NCBI GenBank assembly: GCA_945862045.1
Contig: CAMAWR010000010.1
Location: 1 to 63,987 of the forward strand
Source: Bifidobacterium breve
GTDB taxonomy: Bacteria > Actinomycetota > Acidimicrobiia > Acidimicrobiales > Ilumatobacteraceae
Reading direction: 5' to 3'
DNA: 63,987 bases
Shown: positions 17,257 to 26,315 of the stretch, piece by piece
How the letters are laid out: each line of letters begins with the position of its first letter
Position numbering within the stretch: the stretch's first letter is position 1
Made by a program: the position numbers and the translations under genes
Notes under the pieces: generated by a model
Databases searched by the model: none
The model's input: the letters and a program-made list of their open reading frames with translations, nothing else
What the model was told of the DNA's origin: nothing

Positions 17257-18932
17257 GAGCGAACTGCCTCGATCACCGCCTGATTGATTGCGTCGTGCAG
17301 TCGAACGTTGTCGTCTCGCTCGGTTCGTGCAATGATCACCCGCGGCCCAACCTGTTGCAACGCGGCGTGCAACTGCCCGGTTGAAGTGACGACCTCGTGC
17401 GCAATGCCGTGGGCACCAGCAAGGGCCCCCAGATCAGCCGAGTGGGGTGTGCCGAACAGTCGCTCGAATCGCGTGCCGCCCAACGTCGTGCGTTGTGGCA
17501 AGAACGAAAAGATGCCGCCACCACGGTTGTCGACGACGACGATTCGCAGATCGGCGCGCCGCGTTCGCAGTTCGAGCAGACCGTTGGTGTCGTGCATGAA
17601 AGCGATATCGCCGATCAGCAACGCAGTCGGCACACCCGACGCAACGGCCACACCCACCGCGGTCGACACCACGCCGTCGATGCCGTTGGCGCCGCGGTTG
17701 GACTGCACACCGAGATGATCGGTGGCTCCGGCATACCATTCGACGTCCCGAATCGGCATTGACGACGAAACGACGAGCCGCGCCCCGCTGCGTAGGGCGG
17801 CCACCGTCGTGCGCGCCGTACCGGGCTCAGTGAGTTGTGTTTCGTCGTCTAGCAGGCGGGCAATCGTGGCGCGAGCCTGTAACTCGCTGCGTTGCCATTG
17901 CCCACCCCAGACAACATCGCACGCCGCCGACACCGATACCAGATCGGTACAGAACGAGTTCGGGTCACCGACGACGTGCAGCGACACCCGTCGATCAGGG
18001 TCGATCAAAAATGGTGACGTACTCACGGCAATGATTTCAGCCGTGCAGTCACGCAGCCAACCGTTGACCACCTTGGAGGCTGGCAACGTGCCGAACCGCA
18101 ACACCACCTCGGGGGTGAACGTTCGGGCGATTTCAGCATCACGCAACCAAGCATCGGCATGACGAATCGCCATGGGATCGTTCGACCGTGATCCGCCCAG
18201 TGGGTCAGCCAGCACTGGCCAACCAAGTTGCACTGCCAATGCGGCGATGCTCGCCGGATCAGCGCCGCGCGCTCCGGCGATGATGACCCCACGCTTGCCG
18301 CTGCAACGCATCGAGAGACGTGACAACAGTTCGGTGCCGAGCGGCTTCGGCGCGCGCGGCGCAGTGGCTGCGCTACGCACGGGCAATTCACCCACCCCAC
18401 CAATCAGCGGTTCGCGAAATGCCAGATTGACATGTACTGGGCCGGGGCGCTCACCAACCGAGGTCGCAAAAGCACGACGCGCAAGACGGCGCCAGTCGTC
18501 GCGCCGCTCATCGTCAGGCACACCAGCGTCGATGAAACTTCGAGCCGCTGACCCGTACAACTGCTTCTGGTCGATCGTTTGCGGTGCACCGAGGCCCTGC
18601 AGTTCTGGTGGCCGATCGGCTGTCAACACGAGCAGCGGCACTTCACTGTGGGACGCTTCAATCACCGCCGGATAAAAATTCGCAGCAGCAGTGCCCGAGG
18701 TGCACAACAACAAAGTCGGCAGTCGGGTGTTCGTCGCAATACCCAAGGCGGCAAAAGCGGCACTGCGCTCGTCGTGGAACACCTCGAGCGACAGGTCATC
18801 AGCGGCAAGTAGCGCCAACGCCATCGGTGTCGACCGAGATCCGGGGGCGACCACCGCGTGGCGCACCCCGAGTTGCACCCACTCGTCGACCAACGTCGAA
18901 CAGAACGTGGCGGTCACGTCGGCTGAATGCAT
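17253..18932 (-). CDS. menD: SEPHCHC synthase (MenD)
   Basis: ThDP-dependent enzyme joining 2-oxoglutarate and isochorismate. The 559 residues have PGSRSTPMALAL at 30-41, the ThDP-activating Glu55 in FHDERSAAF, LTADRPPELQGLGAPQTIDQ and the metal/ThDP motif GDIAFMHDTNGLL. The true start is ATG 18932; an open stretch of 44 codons upstream overlaps frnE and is not family-like. The start is only 18 bases from the divergent frnE start, so promoters of both genes must be nested in coding sequence. Confidence 0.94.
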   Translation of the reverse strand: MHSADVTATFCSTLVDEWVQLGVRHAVVAPGSRSTPMALALLAADDLSLEVFHDERSAAFAALGIATNTRLPTLLLCTSGTAAANFYPAVIEASHSEVPLLVLTADRPPELQGLGAPQTIDQKQLYGSAARSFIDAGVPDDERRDDWRRLARRAFATSVGERPGPVHVNLAFREPLIGGVGELPVRSAATAPRAPKPLGTELLSRLSMRCSGKRGVIIAGARGADPASIAALAVQLGWPVLADPLGGSRSNDPMAIRHADAWLRDAEIARTFTPEVVLRFGTLPASKVVNGWLRDCTAEIIAVSTSPFLIDPDRRVSLHVVGDPNSFCTDLVSVSAACDVVWGGQWQRSELQARATIARLLDDETQLTEPGTARTTVAALRSGARLVVSSSMPIRDVEWYAGATDHLGVQSNRGANGIDGVVSTAVGVAVASGVPTALLIGDIAFMHDTNGLLELRTRRADLRIVVVDNRGGGIFSFLPQRTTLGGTRFERLFGTPHSADLGALAGAHGIAHEVVTSTGQLHAALQQVGPRVIIARTERDDNVRLHDAINQAVIEAVRS

Positions 18933-18950
18933 GCCTCTATCGTGGCAGCA

Positions 18951-19619
18951 ATGCGGGTCGAAGTGGTTTCTGATGTCGTGTGCCCCTGGTGCTACATCGG
19001 CAAGCGCCGCTTCGAGCGGGCGCTTGCGCACCTGGCGAGTGAGGGCGTGACACCTGACCTGCATGTTCGCTATCGCGCCTACCAGCTCGACCCGACTGCC
19101 CCCGTGTCCAGTTCCACGTCTCGTGCCTCACCCGTGCGTGAGGGCTATGCCGAGAAGTTCGGAAGTCTGCAGCGTGCCGACGACATCCTGGCGAACGTCA
19201 CCGCGATAGCGGCGAAAGAAGGCATCACGTTCCACATGGATCGCGCGCTGCGGGCCAACACGATGCGTGCCCATCGTCTGTTGAAACTCGTCGAGCGAGA
19301 TGCACCCGAGCTGCAGGCGGCGGTGAATGAATCGGTCATGCAGGCGTACTTCACGGAAGGAAAAGATATTGCCGATGTCGACACCTTGATCGCGTGCGCG
19401 AGTCGAGCCTCCTACGATTCGCCGGCAATCGAACGACACCTCGTAAGCAAGGACCCCGATGACGCGATCGCTCTGGCCGTTGCCGATGACCTGCAGTGGG
19501 CCGCCGACCACGACATCACCGCCGTGCCGACCTTCATGATCAACGATTCGTTCGCCGTGCCGGGCGCCCAGGACACCGAGACCTTCGTGCGACTGCTGCG
19601 GAAAATCGCCGACGAATGA
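18951..19619 (+). CDS. DsbA/FrnE-family thiol oxidoreductase
   Basis: A 222-residue thioredoxin-fold protein. The CPWC active site is at residues 11-14 of MRVEVVSDVVCPWCYIGKRRF, then YRAYQLDPTAP, a helical insertion and the cis-proline region AVPTFMINDSFAVPGAQ. There is no signal peptide, so it is cytoplasmic like FrnE and the polyketide-associated 2-hydroxychromene-2-carboxylate isomerase relatives. Its stop overlaps the menH start (ATGA). A role in menaquinone synthesis is not established; the coupling suggests either a redox chaperone or an isomerase-like step (inference). Confidence 0.87.
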   Translation: MRVEVVSDVVCPWCYIGKRRFERALAHLASEGVTPDLHVRYRAYQLDPTAPVSSSTSRASPVREGYAEKFGSLQRADDILANVTAIAAKEGITFHMDRALRANTMRAHRLLKLVERDAPELQAAVNESVMQAYFTEGKDIADVDTLIACASRASYDSPAIERHLVSKDPDDAIALAVADDLQWAADHDITAVPTFMINDSFAVPGAQDTETFVRLLRKIADE

Positions 19620-20386
19620 ACACCGTGCTCGCCTATGAGGTCATCGGCACGGGCGACGCAACCGTCGTGTTCATCCACGGCTTCACCCAGACGCGCGCAT
19701 CGTGGCGAGTCATCGCCGATCTGCTGGTTGCCCACGTACCCGACGTGCGTTGTGTGCTCGTGGATTTGCCGGGCCACGGCGAATCCCGCGAGGTCTCGCT
19801 CAATCTCGCCGAGACCGCCGAGCAGGTGGTGTCGTTCACCGAACGGGCCACCTACGTCGGATATTCCCTCGGTGCCCGAGTGGTGGCTCAGGCCGTCGCC
19901 CACCACCCGGAACGTGTGTTGCGGGCGGCGCTGGTGAGCGGAACAGCTGGTATCGAACCACCAAGAGAGCGCAGCGAGCGGGCCAGCGCAGATGATGCGC
20001 TCGCGGAACGAATCATCCGCATTGGTGTCACGGCGTTCCTCGATGAATGGCTTGCCCAACCGTTGTTTGCCGGCCTCTCACCCGAGGTCGCCCAACTCGT
20101 CGAGCGACGAAGCAATACGGCACTCGGACTTGCCGACAGCCTGCGCCGCTGCGGGCAGGGACAACAACCACCGCTCTGGAATGAACTCGCGCAATCGACC
20201 GTGCCGTTGTTGGCGATCGCCGGGTCACGTGATGTGAAGTACGTGCAATTGGCTCGCCGACTTGCCGCCAACACTCCCCACGGAACCCTGCGCATCATCG
20301 ATGGTGCCGGCCACAGCGCGCATCTGGAGCAGCCGAAAACGGTCGCTGAAGAACTTCGCTACTGGATGACCAATCCGACGACGTAG
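19616..20386 (+). CDS. menH: Alpha/beta hydrolase, SHCHC synthase-like (MenH)
   Basis: A 256-residue alpha/beta-hydrolase fold protein. The oxyanion segment is VVFIHGFTQTRASW, the nucleophile Ser84 lies in VGYSLGARVV, a candidate acid Asp is in AIAGSRDVKYV and the catalytic His is H233 in GAGHSAHLE. MenH removes pyruvate from SEPHCHC; placement among menD, menA and menE supports that role, although hydrolases in this family are often misassigned. Its 3' end overlaps the convergent menA by 28 bases. Confidence 0.82.
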   Translation: MNTVLAYEVIGTGDATVVFIHGFTQTRASWRVIADLLVAHVPDVRCVLVDLPGHGESREVSLNLAETAEQVVSFTERATYVGYSLGARVVAQAVAHHPERVLRAALVSGTAGIEPPRERSERASADDALAERIIRIGVTAFLDEWLAQPLFAGLSPEVAQLVERRSNTALGLADSLRRCGQGQQPPLWNELAQSTVPLLAIAGSRDVKYVQLARRLAANTPHGTLRIIDGAGHSAHLEQPKTVAEELRYWMTNPTT

Positions 20387-21240
20387 AGACCACCGACGAT
20401 GAGTTGTGCGCGTGCAGTCATACCGAGTGCACGAATCAGTTCGGGTGCCGTTCGTGCATTGCGCACGGTGGAGATTGCGGGGAGCGCGGCCAACAAGCCG
20501 ACGAGGCCGATTAAGGCGAGGGGCTCGTCAAATGCCGCCACCACGATTGCCACCGCCACACAGATGTAGACAGCGACGTACAAGTGTCGTGAGCGCCGAT
20601 CACCCAGACGAACGGCGAGCGTTTTTTTGCCACTGACACGGTCACTCTCGATATCGCGAATGTTGTTCACAACGAGCAGTGCAACCGCCAGAAACCCGGC
20701 CACCGCCCCCGACACGACGGCCAATCGTGGGAGTCGCTCGGTAATCACGAACGCCGTTCCGGCGGTGGCAACCAAACCGAAGAACACGAAGACGAATACT
20801 TCGCCGAGCCCGACATAACCGTACGGTTTTGGTCCACCGGTGTAAGTCCAGCCAGCGATCATGCTGACGAGCCCGACAGGTATCAACCACCAGGTGGTGA
20901 GCATCGCAAGCACGCCACCCGCCACCGCTGCCACCGCAAACGACAGGAGCGCTGCGTACTTGACCGCCCGTGCCGGTGCCACACCCGAAGCCACGAGCCG
21001 TAGCGGCCCGACCCGTTCGTCGTCGGTGCCGCGCACACCGTCGGAGTAGTCGTTGGCGTAATTGACGGCTATCTGCAATGCGAGGCTGACGAGGAGCGCC
21101 AATCCCCCGTGCACCGTGATGCGCGTGAGTGCGATATCAGACTCACCCGCCACGACGGCAATACCGATCGCCACGGGTACGACGGCTGCCGGCAGCGTGC
21201 GGGGTCGGGCACCATTCATCCACTGCGCGACACTGGCCAT
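20359..21240 (-). CDS. menA: 1,4-dihydroxy-2-naphthoate polyprenyltransferase
   Basis: UbiA-family membrane enzyme attaching the polyprenyl tail to DHNA. The 293 residues start MASVAQWMNGARPRTLPAAV and carry the first Asp-rich motif in NYANDYSDGVRGTDDERVGP. A second motif is NNIRDIESDRVSGKKTLAVRLGD, and there are about eight to nine hydrophobic segments. The start ATG 21240 is preferred over an upstream open stretch of ten codons. It is divergent from menE by 54 bases. Confidence 0.93.
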   Translation of the reverse strand: MASVAQWMNGARPRTLPAAVVPVAIGIAVVAGESDIALTRITVHGGLALLVSLALQIAVNYANDYSDGVRGTDDERVGPLRLVASGVAPARAVKYAALLSFAVAAVAGGVLAMLTTWWLIPVGLVSMIAGWTYTGGPKPYGYVGLGEVFVFVFFGLVATAGTAFVITERLPRLAVVSGAVAGFLAVALLVVNNIRDIESDRVSGKKTLAVRLGDRRSRHLYVAVYICVAVAIVVAAFDEPLALIGLVGLLAALPAISTVRNARTAPELIRALGMTARAQLIVGGLYVVGLVIQ

Positions 21241-21294
21241 CGCTTCGCACGATAGTAGGAACCAACGCAAGTCGGTGCTCGTTCACGGCATAGC

Positions 21295-22428
21295 GTGACG
21301 AGCGTGTCGGGCGCCCCGAGGCTCATCGCCCTTGATGTTCCCGTGTCGCTGCGCCTATGCGATGAAATCAGTCGTATCTGGGATGCCGGAGACGTCGTGC
21401 TACCACTCGATCAACGCATGCTGCCTGCAGCACGACGTCGTCTTGCCGATGCGCTTGGTGCCGACGAAATCGTGCGTGCTGATGCAACCGAACGACTCGC
21501 ACCCTCACCATCAGCAACGCTCGAACCGCTCGTCGTCGGTGATGCATTGGTGATTGCCACGAGTGGTTCGACGGGCGCTCCAAAAGGGGTCGTGCACACC
21601 CACCACACGCTGCAGACCCATGCCGAGATGGTCGGACGACAACTCGGCCTGTCGACCAGCGACCATTGGTGGTTGTGTCTGCCGGCGGCCCACATCGGGG
21701 GGTTCGGTGTGATTGCCCGCGCGTTGCAATTTGGTTCCGCGCTCAGCTGTGCAACGAGGGTTGATGACGACGTTGTACGCGCAGCACTTGCCGGCGGCGC
21801 CACCCACACGGCAATCGTGCCGACCCTGCTCGTTCGGCACAGTTTCACCGAGTGGAAACTGGTGCTCGTCGGTGGCGCACGAGCGCCAGCGCTTCCAGCC
21901 AATGCGCTGGGCACTTACGGGCTGACCGAAACGTGTGGCGGGGTGGTGTACGACGGCAGCCCACTGGCCGGGGTGCAAGTGCGGGTCGACGCTGGGCATG
22001 TGTTCATCCGCACCCCGACACGGGCACGCACGTACCGGCACGCACCGCTGATGCTGAACGATGGTTGGCTCGACACCGGCGACGTCGGTGTGCTGCTCGA
22101 CGGGCGTCTGCGAATCGAGGGTCGACGCGACGATCTCATCATCACGGGTGGCAACAAGGTCTGGCCGCATGTGGTCGAGACACGCTTGCGCGAACATCCA
22201 CTCGTTGCCGATGCGGTCGTGCGCGGGGTACCCGACGAGGAATGGGGTTCGATCGTTTGTGCGTGGATCACTCCAGCGTCGGCAACGATCGTTCCAACCC
22301 TCGAGGTGCTGCGCAACTATGTGCGAGAAACCTTGGCGTCGTACTACGCGCCACGCAAGGTCAACGTCGTCGCAGCCATCCCCCGCACACCGCTTGGCAA
22401 AGTGATCGTGACGGACCTGCCCGAATGA
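21295..22428 (+). CDS. menE: o-Succinylbenzoate-CoA ligase (AMP-binding)
   Basis: Activates o-succinylbenzoate as a CoA thioester. The compact 377-residue acyl-adenylate enzyme has the P-loop TSGSTGAPKGVVHTH, LPAAHIGGFGVIARAL, TYGLTETCGG, the DTGD motif in WLDTGDVG, the hinge GRRDDLIITGGNKV and the C-terminal catalytic lysine region PRTPLGKVIV. Short length and genomic context both favour MenE over general acyl-CoA ligases. GTG start at 21295 (a second GTG three codons on). The stop overlaps the MFS start (ATGA). Confidence 0.88.
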   Translation: MTSVSGAPRLIALDVPVSLRLCDEISRIWDAGDVVLPLDQRMLPAARRRLADALGADEIVRADATERLAPSPSATLEPLVVGDALVIATSGSTGAPKGVVHTHHTLQTHAEMVGRQLGLSTSDHWWLCLPAAHIGGFGVIARALQFGSALSCATRVDDDVVRAALAGGATHTAIVPTLLVRHSFTEWKLVLVGGARAPALPANALGTYGLTETCGGVVYDGSPLAGVQVRVDAGHVFIRTPTRARTYRHAPLMLNDGWLDTGDVGVLLDGRLRIEGRRDDLIITGGNKVWPHVVETRLREHPLVADAVVRGVPDEEWGSIVCAWITPASATIVPTLEVLRNYVRETLASYYAPRKVNVVAAIPRTPLGKVIVTDLPE

Positions 22429-23681
22429 GAGAGGCACGTTCGGTGAAAGACAAACTCCCCGCGGCGTTTTGGCGGCACTTCGGTGCGTCAACGACATCGA
22501 ATCTCGGGGATGGGCTCGTGGCTGGTGCAGCACCCCTTCTGGCCCTCACGCTCACCGACGATGCCAGGCTGCTGAGTGCGATCAGTGTTGCTGCGATGCT
22601 GCCGTGGTTCGTGATGTCGTTGCCGGTCGGTGTGTTCATCGATCGACACGAGCGTCGTCGCATCATGGCGACCGCCAACGCGATACGCGCGGGGATCTTC
22701 GTATTGGCAACGACGGCCATCATCGCCGAAGTGATGACCATCTGGCTTTTGTTCACGGTCGTGCTCGCGCTCGCCGTCTGTGAGGTCTTTTATGACATGT
22801 CGGCACAGGCTTTTTTACCCGCCATCGTCGATGATCATCTGCTTGAAAAAGCGAACGGTCGGCTGTACGCCGCGGAAGTGGCGGCCAACTCGTTCGTCGG
22901 GCTCCCGCTCGGCACGTGGTTGTTCGTGCTGGCAGCTGCCGCCCCGTTCGGTGCGCAGGCCATCAGCCTGGTCGTCGCTGCATTCCTCATTGCTTCGATC
23001 AAACCGAAGCGGGCATTCGTGGCCGTTCCCACGACCGAAAACTATGCCCAAAGCTTGCGGTCGGGCTCTACCTGGCTCTGGCGCAATCCACTGCTGCGCA
23101 TGTTGGCCATCATGCTGGGTGCGGCGAATATGTGCCACATGTTCGCCCAATCAATCTTCGCCAAGTACGTGCGTGACGAACTGGGCCTTGGCCCGCGTGC
23201 CTTCGGTCTGCTGCTTGCAACGGCAGCCATCGGGTCGATCATTGGTGGTCTGATCGGGGCGCGATTGGCAACCTGGCTCGGGCCATCCGTCGCCATCGTT
23301 TTGTCGTACACGATGTTTGCCGCCCTCGAAATCGTGCCAGCGGTGCTGCCACGAGTGTGGGCTGTGGTGCTTGCTGGGCTGTTGATGGCCATCTTCGGCA
23401 CCGTGTGGAACGTCATCACGGTGAGTCTGCGCCAACGCATCATCCCCCAGGAACTCTTCGGCCGGGTCAACAGCGTCTACCGATTCATCGGCACCGGCAC
23501 ATCGGCTTTCGGCGCAATCATCGGCGGACAAATTGCGTTCTATTTCGGTTTGCGTGCAACGTATCTGGCATCTGCGCTGACCCTGGGTGTGGTGTTGCTG
23601 ATTGGCGCGCCGCGCCTACTGCGACATTCGAAGAACTATATGGAACCCGAACGCACCCCGGCACCGCCGTCAATCACGTAG
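22425..23681 (+). CDS. Major facilitator superfamily transporter
   Basis: A 418-residue membrane protein with about twelve hydrophobic segments. It has the MFS loop 2-3 motif in GVFIDRHERRRIM and a central charged stretch around IKPKRAFVAV. It resembles the MFS_3/enterobactin-exporter-like group (N-terminal LGDGLVAGAAPLLALTLT), usually drug or metabolite exporters; the substrate is unknown. ATG 22425 overlaps the menE stop, so it is coupled to the menaquinone genes. A much longer open frame upstream lies inside menE and is not coding. The 3' end overlaps the convergent SDR gene by 46 bases. Confidence 0.88.
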   Translation: MREARSVKDKLPAAFWRHFGASTTSNLGDGLVAGAAPLLALTLTDDARLLSAISVAAMLPWFVMSLPVGVFIDRHERRRIMATANAIRAGIFVLATTAIIAEVMTIWLLFTVVLALAVCEVFYDMSAQAFLPAIVDDHLLEKANGRLYAAEVAANSFVGLPLGTWLFVLAAAAPFGAQAISLVVAAFLIASIKPKRAFVAVPTTENYAQSLRSGSTWLWRNPLLRMLAIMLGAANMCHMFAQSIFAKYVRDELGLGPRAFGLLLATAAIGSIIGGLIGARLATWLGPSVAIVLSYTMFAALEIVPAVLPRVWAVVLAGLLMAIFGTVWNVITVSLRQRIIPQELFGRVNSVYRFIGTGTSAFGAIIGGQIAFYFGLRATYLASALTLGVVLLIGAPRLLRHSKNYMEPERTPAPPSIT

Positions 23682-24385
23682 GTCTCACCCGTAATCCAAC
23701 TGGCCTTGTCAGACGCGAGGAATAGCGCAAGATTGGCGATGTCGTCTGGTTCCCCGATTCGACGCAGGGGCAGTTGGTTTGCCAGCCGCTCCCCGAAGTT
23801 TTCGATGAGTACCGAAGCAAAATCGGTCCTCACCAAACCTGGGGCAATCCCGACGACACGCGTTGGCCCGATTTCGCCCGCCAGTTGCCGAGTCATGTGA
23901 ATGAGGGCCGCCTTCGTGAGGTTGTACACACCGAGTGCACCCTCGGCGCGCAGGCCGCCAACCGACGCGATGTTGATGATCACCCCGGGGTGTTGCTTCA
24001 AGTGGCTCTCCCAGGCGGCTTTGCACCAGAACAATGGTCCACGCAGGTTGACCTGGAACGTTTTGTCGTAACGCGATTCGTCAATTTCGAGCGTCGGACC
24101 CATGTAGGGGTTCGTGGCGGCGTTGTTGACCAAAATATCGAGGGCACCAAAGCGTTCGATCGTTGCCAAGACACAGGCCTTGCCCGCTTCGACGTCACCG
24201 GAGTTTGCGGCGAAAATCTCGACGTCACCCACCATGTCTCTGCGGGCCGCACGCAACGCATCTTCCTTGCGCGACGAGATCATGACTTTGGCGCCTGCCG
24301 CGGCGAACTGAGTGGCGATGGCCTTACCGATACCGCGCGAGGCACCGGTGACGAGTGCAACTTTTCCGTGCAATGAAAGTTCCAT
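23636..24385 (-). CDS. Short-chain dehydrogenase/reductase (SDR)
   Basis: A 249-residue classical SDR. Evidence is the cofactor motif TGASRGIG at 13-20, LVNNAATNPYMGPT, the catalytic Ser in NIASVGGL, YNLTK for the Tyr-x3-Lys dyad, and C-terminal PGLVRTDFAS and WITGETYVIDGGAG. A Ser-Arg after the first strand (ISSRKED) favours NADP(H). The substrate is unknown; the NNAATNP variant occurs in 3-oxoacyl-ACP reductase-like SDRs of actinobacteria. It begins 10 bases after the CNNM gene and probably belongs to the phoH operon transcript. Confidence 0.88.
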   Translation of the reverse strand: MELSLHGKVALVTGASRGIGKAIATQFAAAGAKVMISSRKEDALRAARRDMVGDVEIFAANSGDVEAGKACVLATIERFGALDILVNNAATNPYMGPTLEIDESRYDKTFQVNLRGPLFWCKAAWESHLKQHPGVIINIASVGGLRAEGALGVYNLTKAALIHMTRQLAGEIGPTRVVGIAPGLVRTDFASVLIENFGERLANQLPLRRIGEPDDIANLALFLASDKASWITGETYVIDGGAGVRSGSI

Positions 24386-24395
24386 GCGCCAAACC

Positions 24396-25727
24396 CTAGT
24401 TGGCGGAAGGAACGCCACCAGCGGGAGGAACGCCGCCAGCGGGAGGAACGCCGCCAGCACGAGGCACGTAACGCACGAGGGTCACGCGTCGGCCGTCCAG
24501 TTCTTCGACACTCAGGCGAAAACCCGTGGCCTCGACACCGTCCCCGATACGGGGCATCCGCCCGATCATGCCGAACACGTAACCGCCGATGGTGTCGTAC
24601 TCCCCGGTGCTGATGGTGATGCCCAATCGCGCGTTGACATCGTCGATGCCTACCGAACCTTCGACGAGCACGTCGCCACCTGCCGCATTATGGAAACGCG
24701 AGTCGACGTCATCATGCTCGTCGACGATTTCACCGACGAGTTCCTCGAGGCAATCCTCCAACGAAACGATGCCGCTGAAAGCACCATACTCATCGGCGAC
24801 GATGGTCAAGTGATTCTGGGTTCGTTGCATCTCGCGCATGAGTTCAGCGACCGGTTTGCCCTCGGGAACGACATGCGCCTCGCGCATCAACCCCTTCACG
24901 GGCTCGTCGCCACGGCCCTCACGTTCGACGCGCATGAGGTCTTTCGTATTGACGGTGCCGGCAACGTCATCGATGTCGTCGTCATCAATCCGGATGACGG
25001 GCATACGACTGAATTGGTGTTCGATTGCCACGGTCAATGCCTGCGATACCGTCACCGATTCGTTAACGGTGATGATTTCATGGCGGGGGCGCATAATTTC
25101 GCGCACCACGGTGTCACCGAACTCGATCACCGACTCGATCAGTTCCTGTTCTTCGGCTTCGATGATCGAATCCTTGGCGGCTGCCTGCACGATCCCGAGG
25201 AATTCGGTCTCACTGATGAACGGACCTTCCTTCAAATCCTGGCCCTTCACGATCAGGTTGGTGATACGAATCAGCAGGTTGGACACCACGCGCAGCGGCC
25301 AGAAAGCCGCGAGGGCTGACACGAGCGGTGCAGTCGCCGTGGCACCACGCACCGGATACAGCACCGCATACGTCTTGGGCACCGCTTCGGCCAGCACGAA
25401 AAACACCACCACGTTCAACGCCACACCGATGACGATGCCCGGTGCGCCGAAAATTCGGTTGGCAACCACGCCCGTGAGCGTCGCCTGCAGGGTTTGCAGG
25501 ATGTTGACGGTGAGCAACAGCGGATTCACCCAGCGTGTCGGATCGCTGGCGAGGCGCACGAGCAGGCGCCCACGCTTGAATCCATCGGCGAGCAACGCCT
25601 CGGCTTTTTGTTTCGTCATTCGCGACAGCGACATTTCAGCAAGCGACAGCAGCGTCAGAACAACCAGCAGCACACCGATGCCAACGAGCATCCATGTGTC
25701 ACCGGTGGTCAATGCGGCGGAAAACAT
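24396..25727 (-). CDS. CNNM/CorC-family membrane protein (HlyC/CorC)
   Basis: The 443 residues have an N-terminal DUF21 membrane domain (about residues 10-150, three to four segments) and a CBS pair around 200-330 (IMRPRHEIITV, MPVIRIDDDDID, VADEYGAFSGIVSLED). A C-terminal CorC_HlyC domain follows (VEGSVGIDDVNARLGI, YDTIGGYVFGMIGRMP). The family is linked to magnesium/cobalt efflux. The last residues are an unusual GGVPPA repeat encoded by 18-base tandem units. It begins three bases after ybeY, in the conserved phoH-ybeY-corC order. Confidence 0.92.
   Translation of the reverse strand: MFSAALTTGDTWMLVGIGVLLVVLTLLSLAEMSLSRMTKQKAEALLADGFKRGRLLVRLASDPTRWVNPLLLTVNILQTLQATLTGVVANRIFGAPGIVIGVALNVVVFFVLAEAVPKTYAVLYPVRGATATAPLVSALAAFWPLRVVSNLLIRITNLIVKGQDLKEGPFISETEFLGIVQAAAKDSIIEAEEQELIESVIEFGDTVVREIMRPRHEIITVNESVTVSQALTVAIEHQFSRMPVIRIDDDDIDDVAGTVNTKDLMRVEREGRGDEPVKGLMREAHVVPEGKPVAELMREMQRTQNHLTIVADEYGAFSGIVSLEDCLEELVGEIVDEHDDVDSRFHNAAGGDVLVEGSVGIDDVNARLGITISTGEYDTIGGYVFGMIGRMPRIGDGVEATGFRLSVEELDGRRVTLVRYVPRAGGVPPAGGVPPAGGVPSAN
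24403..24456 (-). repeat. Three tandem 18-bp repeats at the 3' end of the CNNM gene
   Basis: Units 24421-24438 and 24439-24456 are identical (gcgggaggaacgccgcca on the plus strand) and 24403-24420 differs at two positions. A fourth, degenerate copy begins at 24457. In frame, each unit encodes GGVPPA at the C-terminus of the CNNM protein. Identical neighbouring units suggest recent slippage, so copy number may vary between strains. Confidence 0.85.
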
Positions 25728-25730
25728 CGG

Positions 25731-26315
25731 TTAGTAGCCCTGGCTGAATATTTCGGGGGCTGGCGCCTGCCAGTGCAACTCTTCCAGCAGGGCACGTTCG
25801 CGTTGCCGCATTTTGCCCGCACTGGCGTCATCATCGTGGTCGTAACCGAGCACGTGCAAGATTCCATGGGTCACCAGCAAGGCGATTTCATCGTCGAAAT
25901 TGCCGGCGTGTGACGATGCTTGCTCACTCGCGACGGCGGGACAGACCACCACATCCCCCACCAACAAGGGCAGTTCCCCGCCCTCGACTCGGGCCACGAC
26001 GGGTGTTGCCGACCGTGCCGTCGGCCCGGCGGCACGCGAATTGTCGACCATGTCAATCGGAAACGCCAAGACGTCGGTGGCGTCGTCGACACCCATGTGC
26101 ACCCGATTCATTTCCGTGATTGCCTCGCGCGAAACGAAGAGCAGCGCCATCTCTGCTTGACCTTTCACACCTTCAGCAGCGAGCACGCGCATGGCGAGTT
26201 GTTGCCAGCGCAGGGGATCAACCGGGACGTCACCTTGTTCGTCGGAGACGAACACTTCGACAAGCCCGTCACCACCGGAGCGATGCGGCGCAGCAGCTCG
26301 GGGGCGCTCAATCAC
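25731..26315 (-). CDS. ybeY: Endoribonuclease YbeY
   Basis: Metal-dependent endoribonuclease for 16S rRNA 3'-end maturation and 70S quality control. About 194 residues contain the signature HGILHVLGYDHDDD (three zinc-binding histidines), NRVHMGVDDATDVLAFPID and a GDVVVCP segment. An insertion (DNSRAAGPTARSATPVVARVEGGE) follows the FPID strand. The start is uncertain: GTG 26315 overlaps the phoH stop by eight bases and is the most plausible initiator in frame. Confidence 0.92.
   Translation of the reverse strand: MIERPRAAAPHRSGGDGLVEVFVSDEQGDVPVDPLRWQQLAMRVLAAEGVKGQAEMALLFVSREAITEMNRVHMGVDDATDVLAFPIDMVDNSRAAGPTARSATPVVARVEGGELPLLVGDVVVCPAVASEQASSHAGNFDDEIALLVTHGILHVLGYDHDDDASAGKMRQRERALLEELHWQAPAPEIFSQGY

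Noticed and set aside
17254-18950. Plus-strand open frames inside menD
   Set aside because: They are Arg/Ser/Pro-rich shadows of the high-GC gene on the other strand, without motifs.
21852-22424. A 609-residue version of the MFS protein with a long N-terminal extension
   Set aside because: The extra 191 residues are Arg-rich and lie inside menE in another frame; the transporter starts at ATG 22425 with its first membrane segment soon after.
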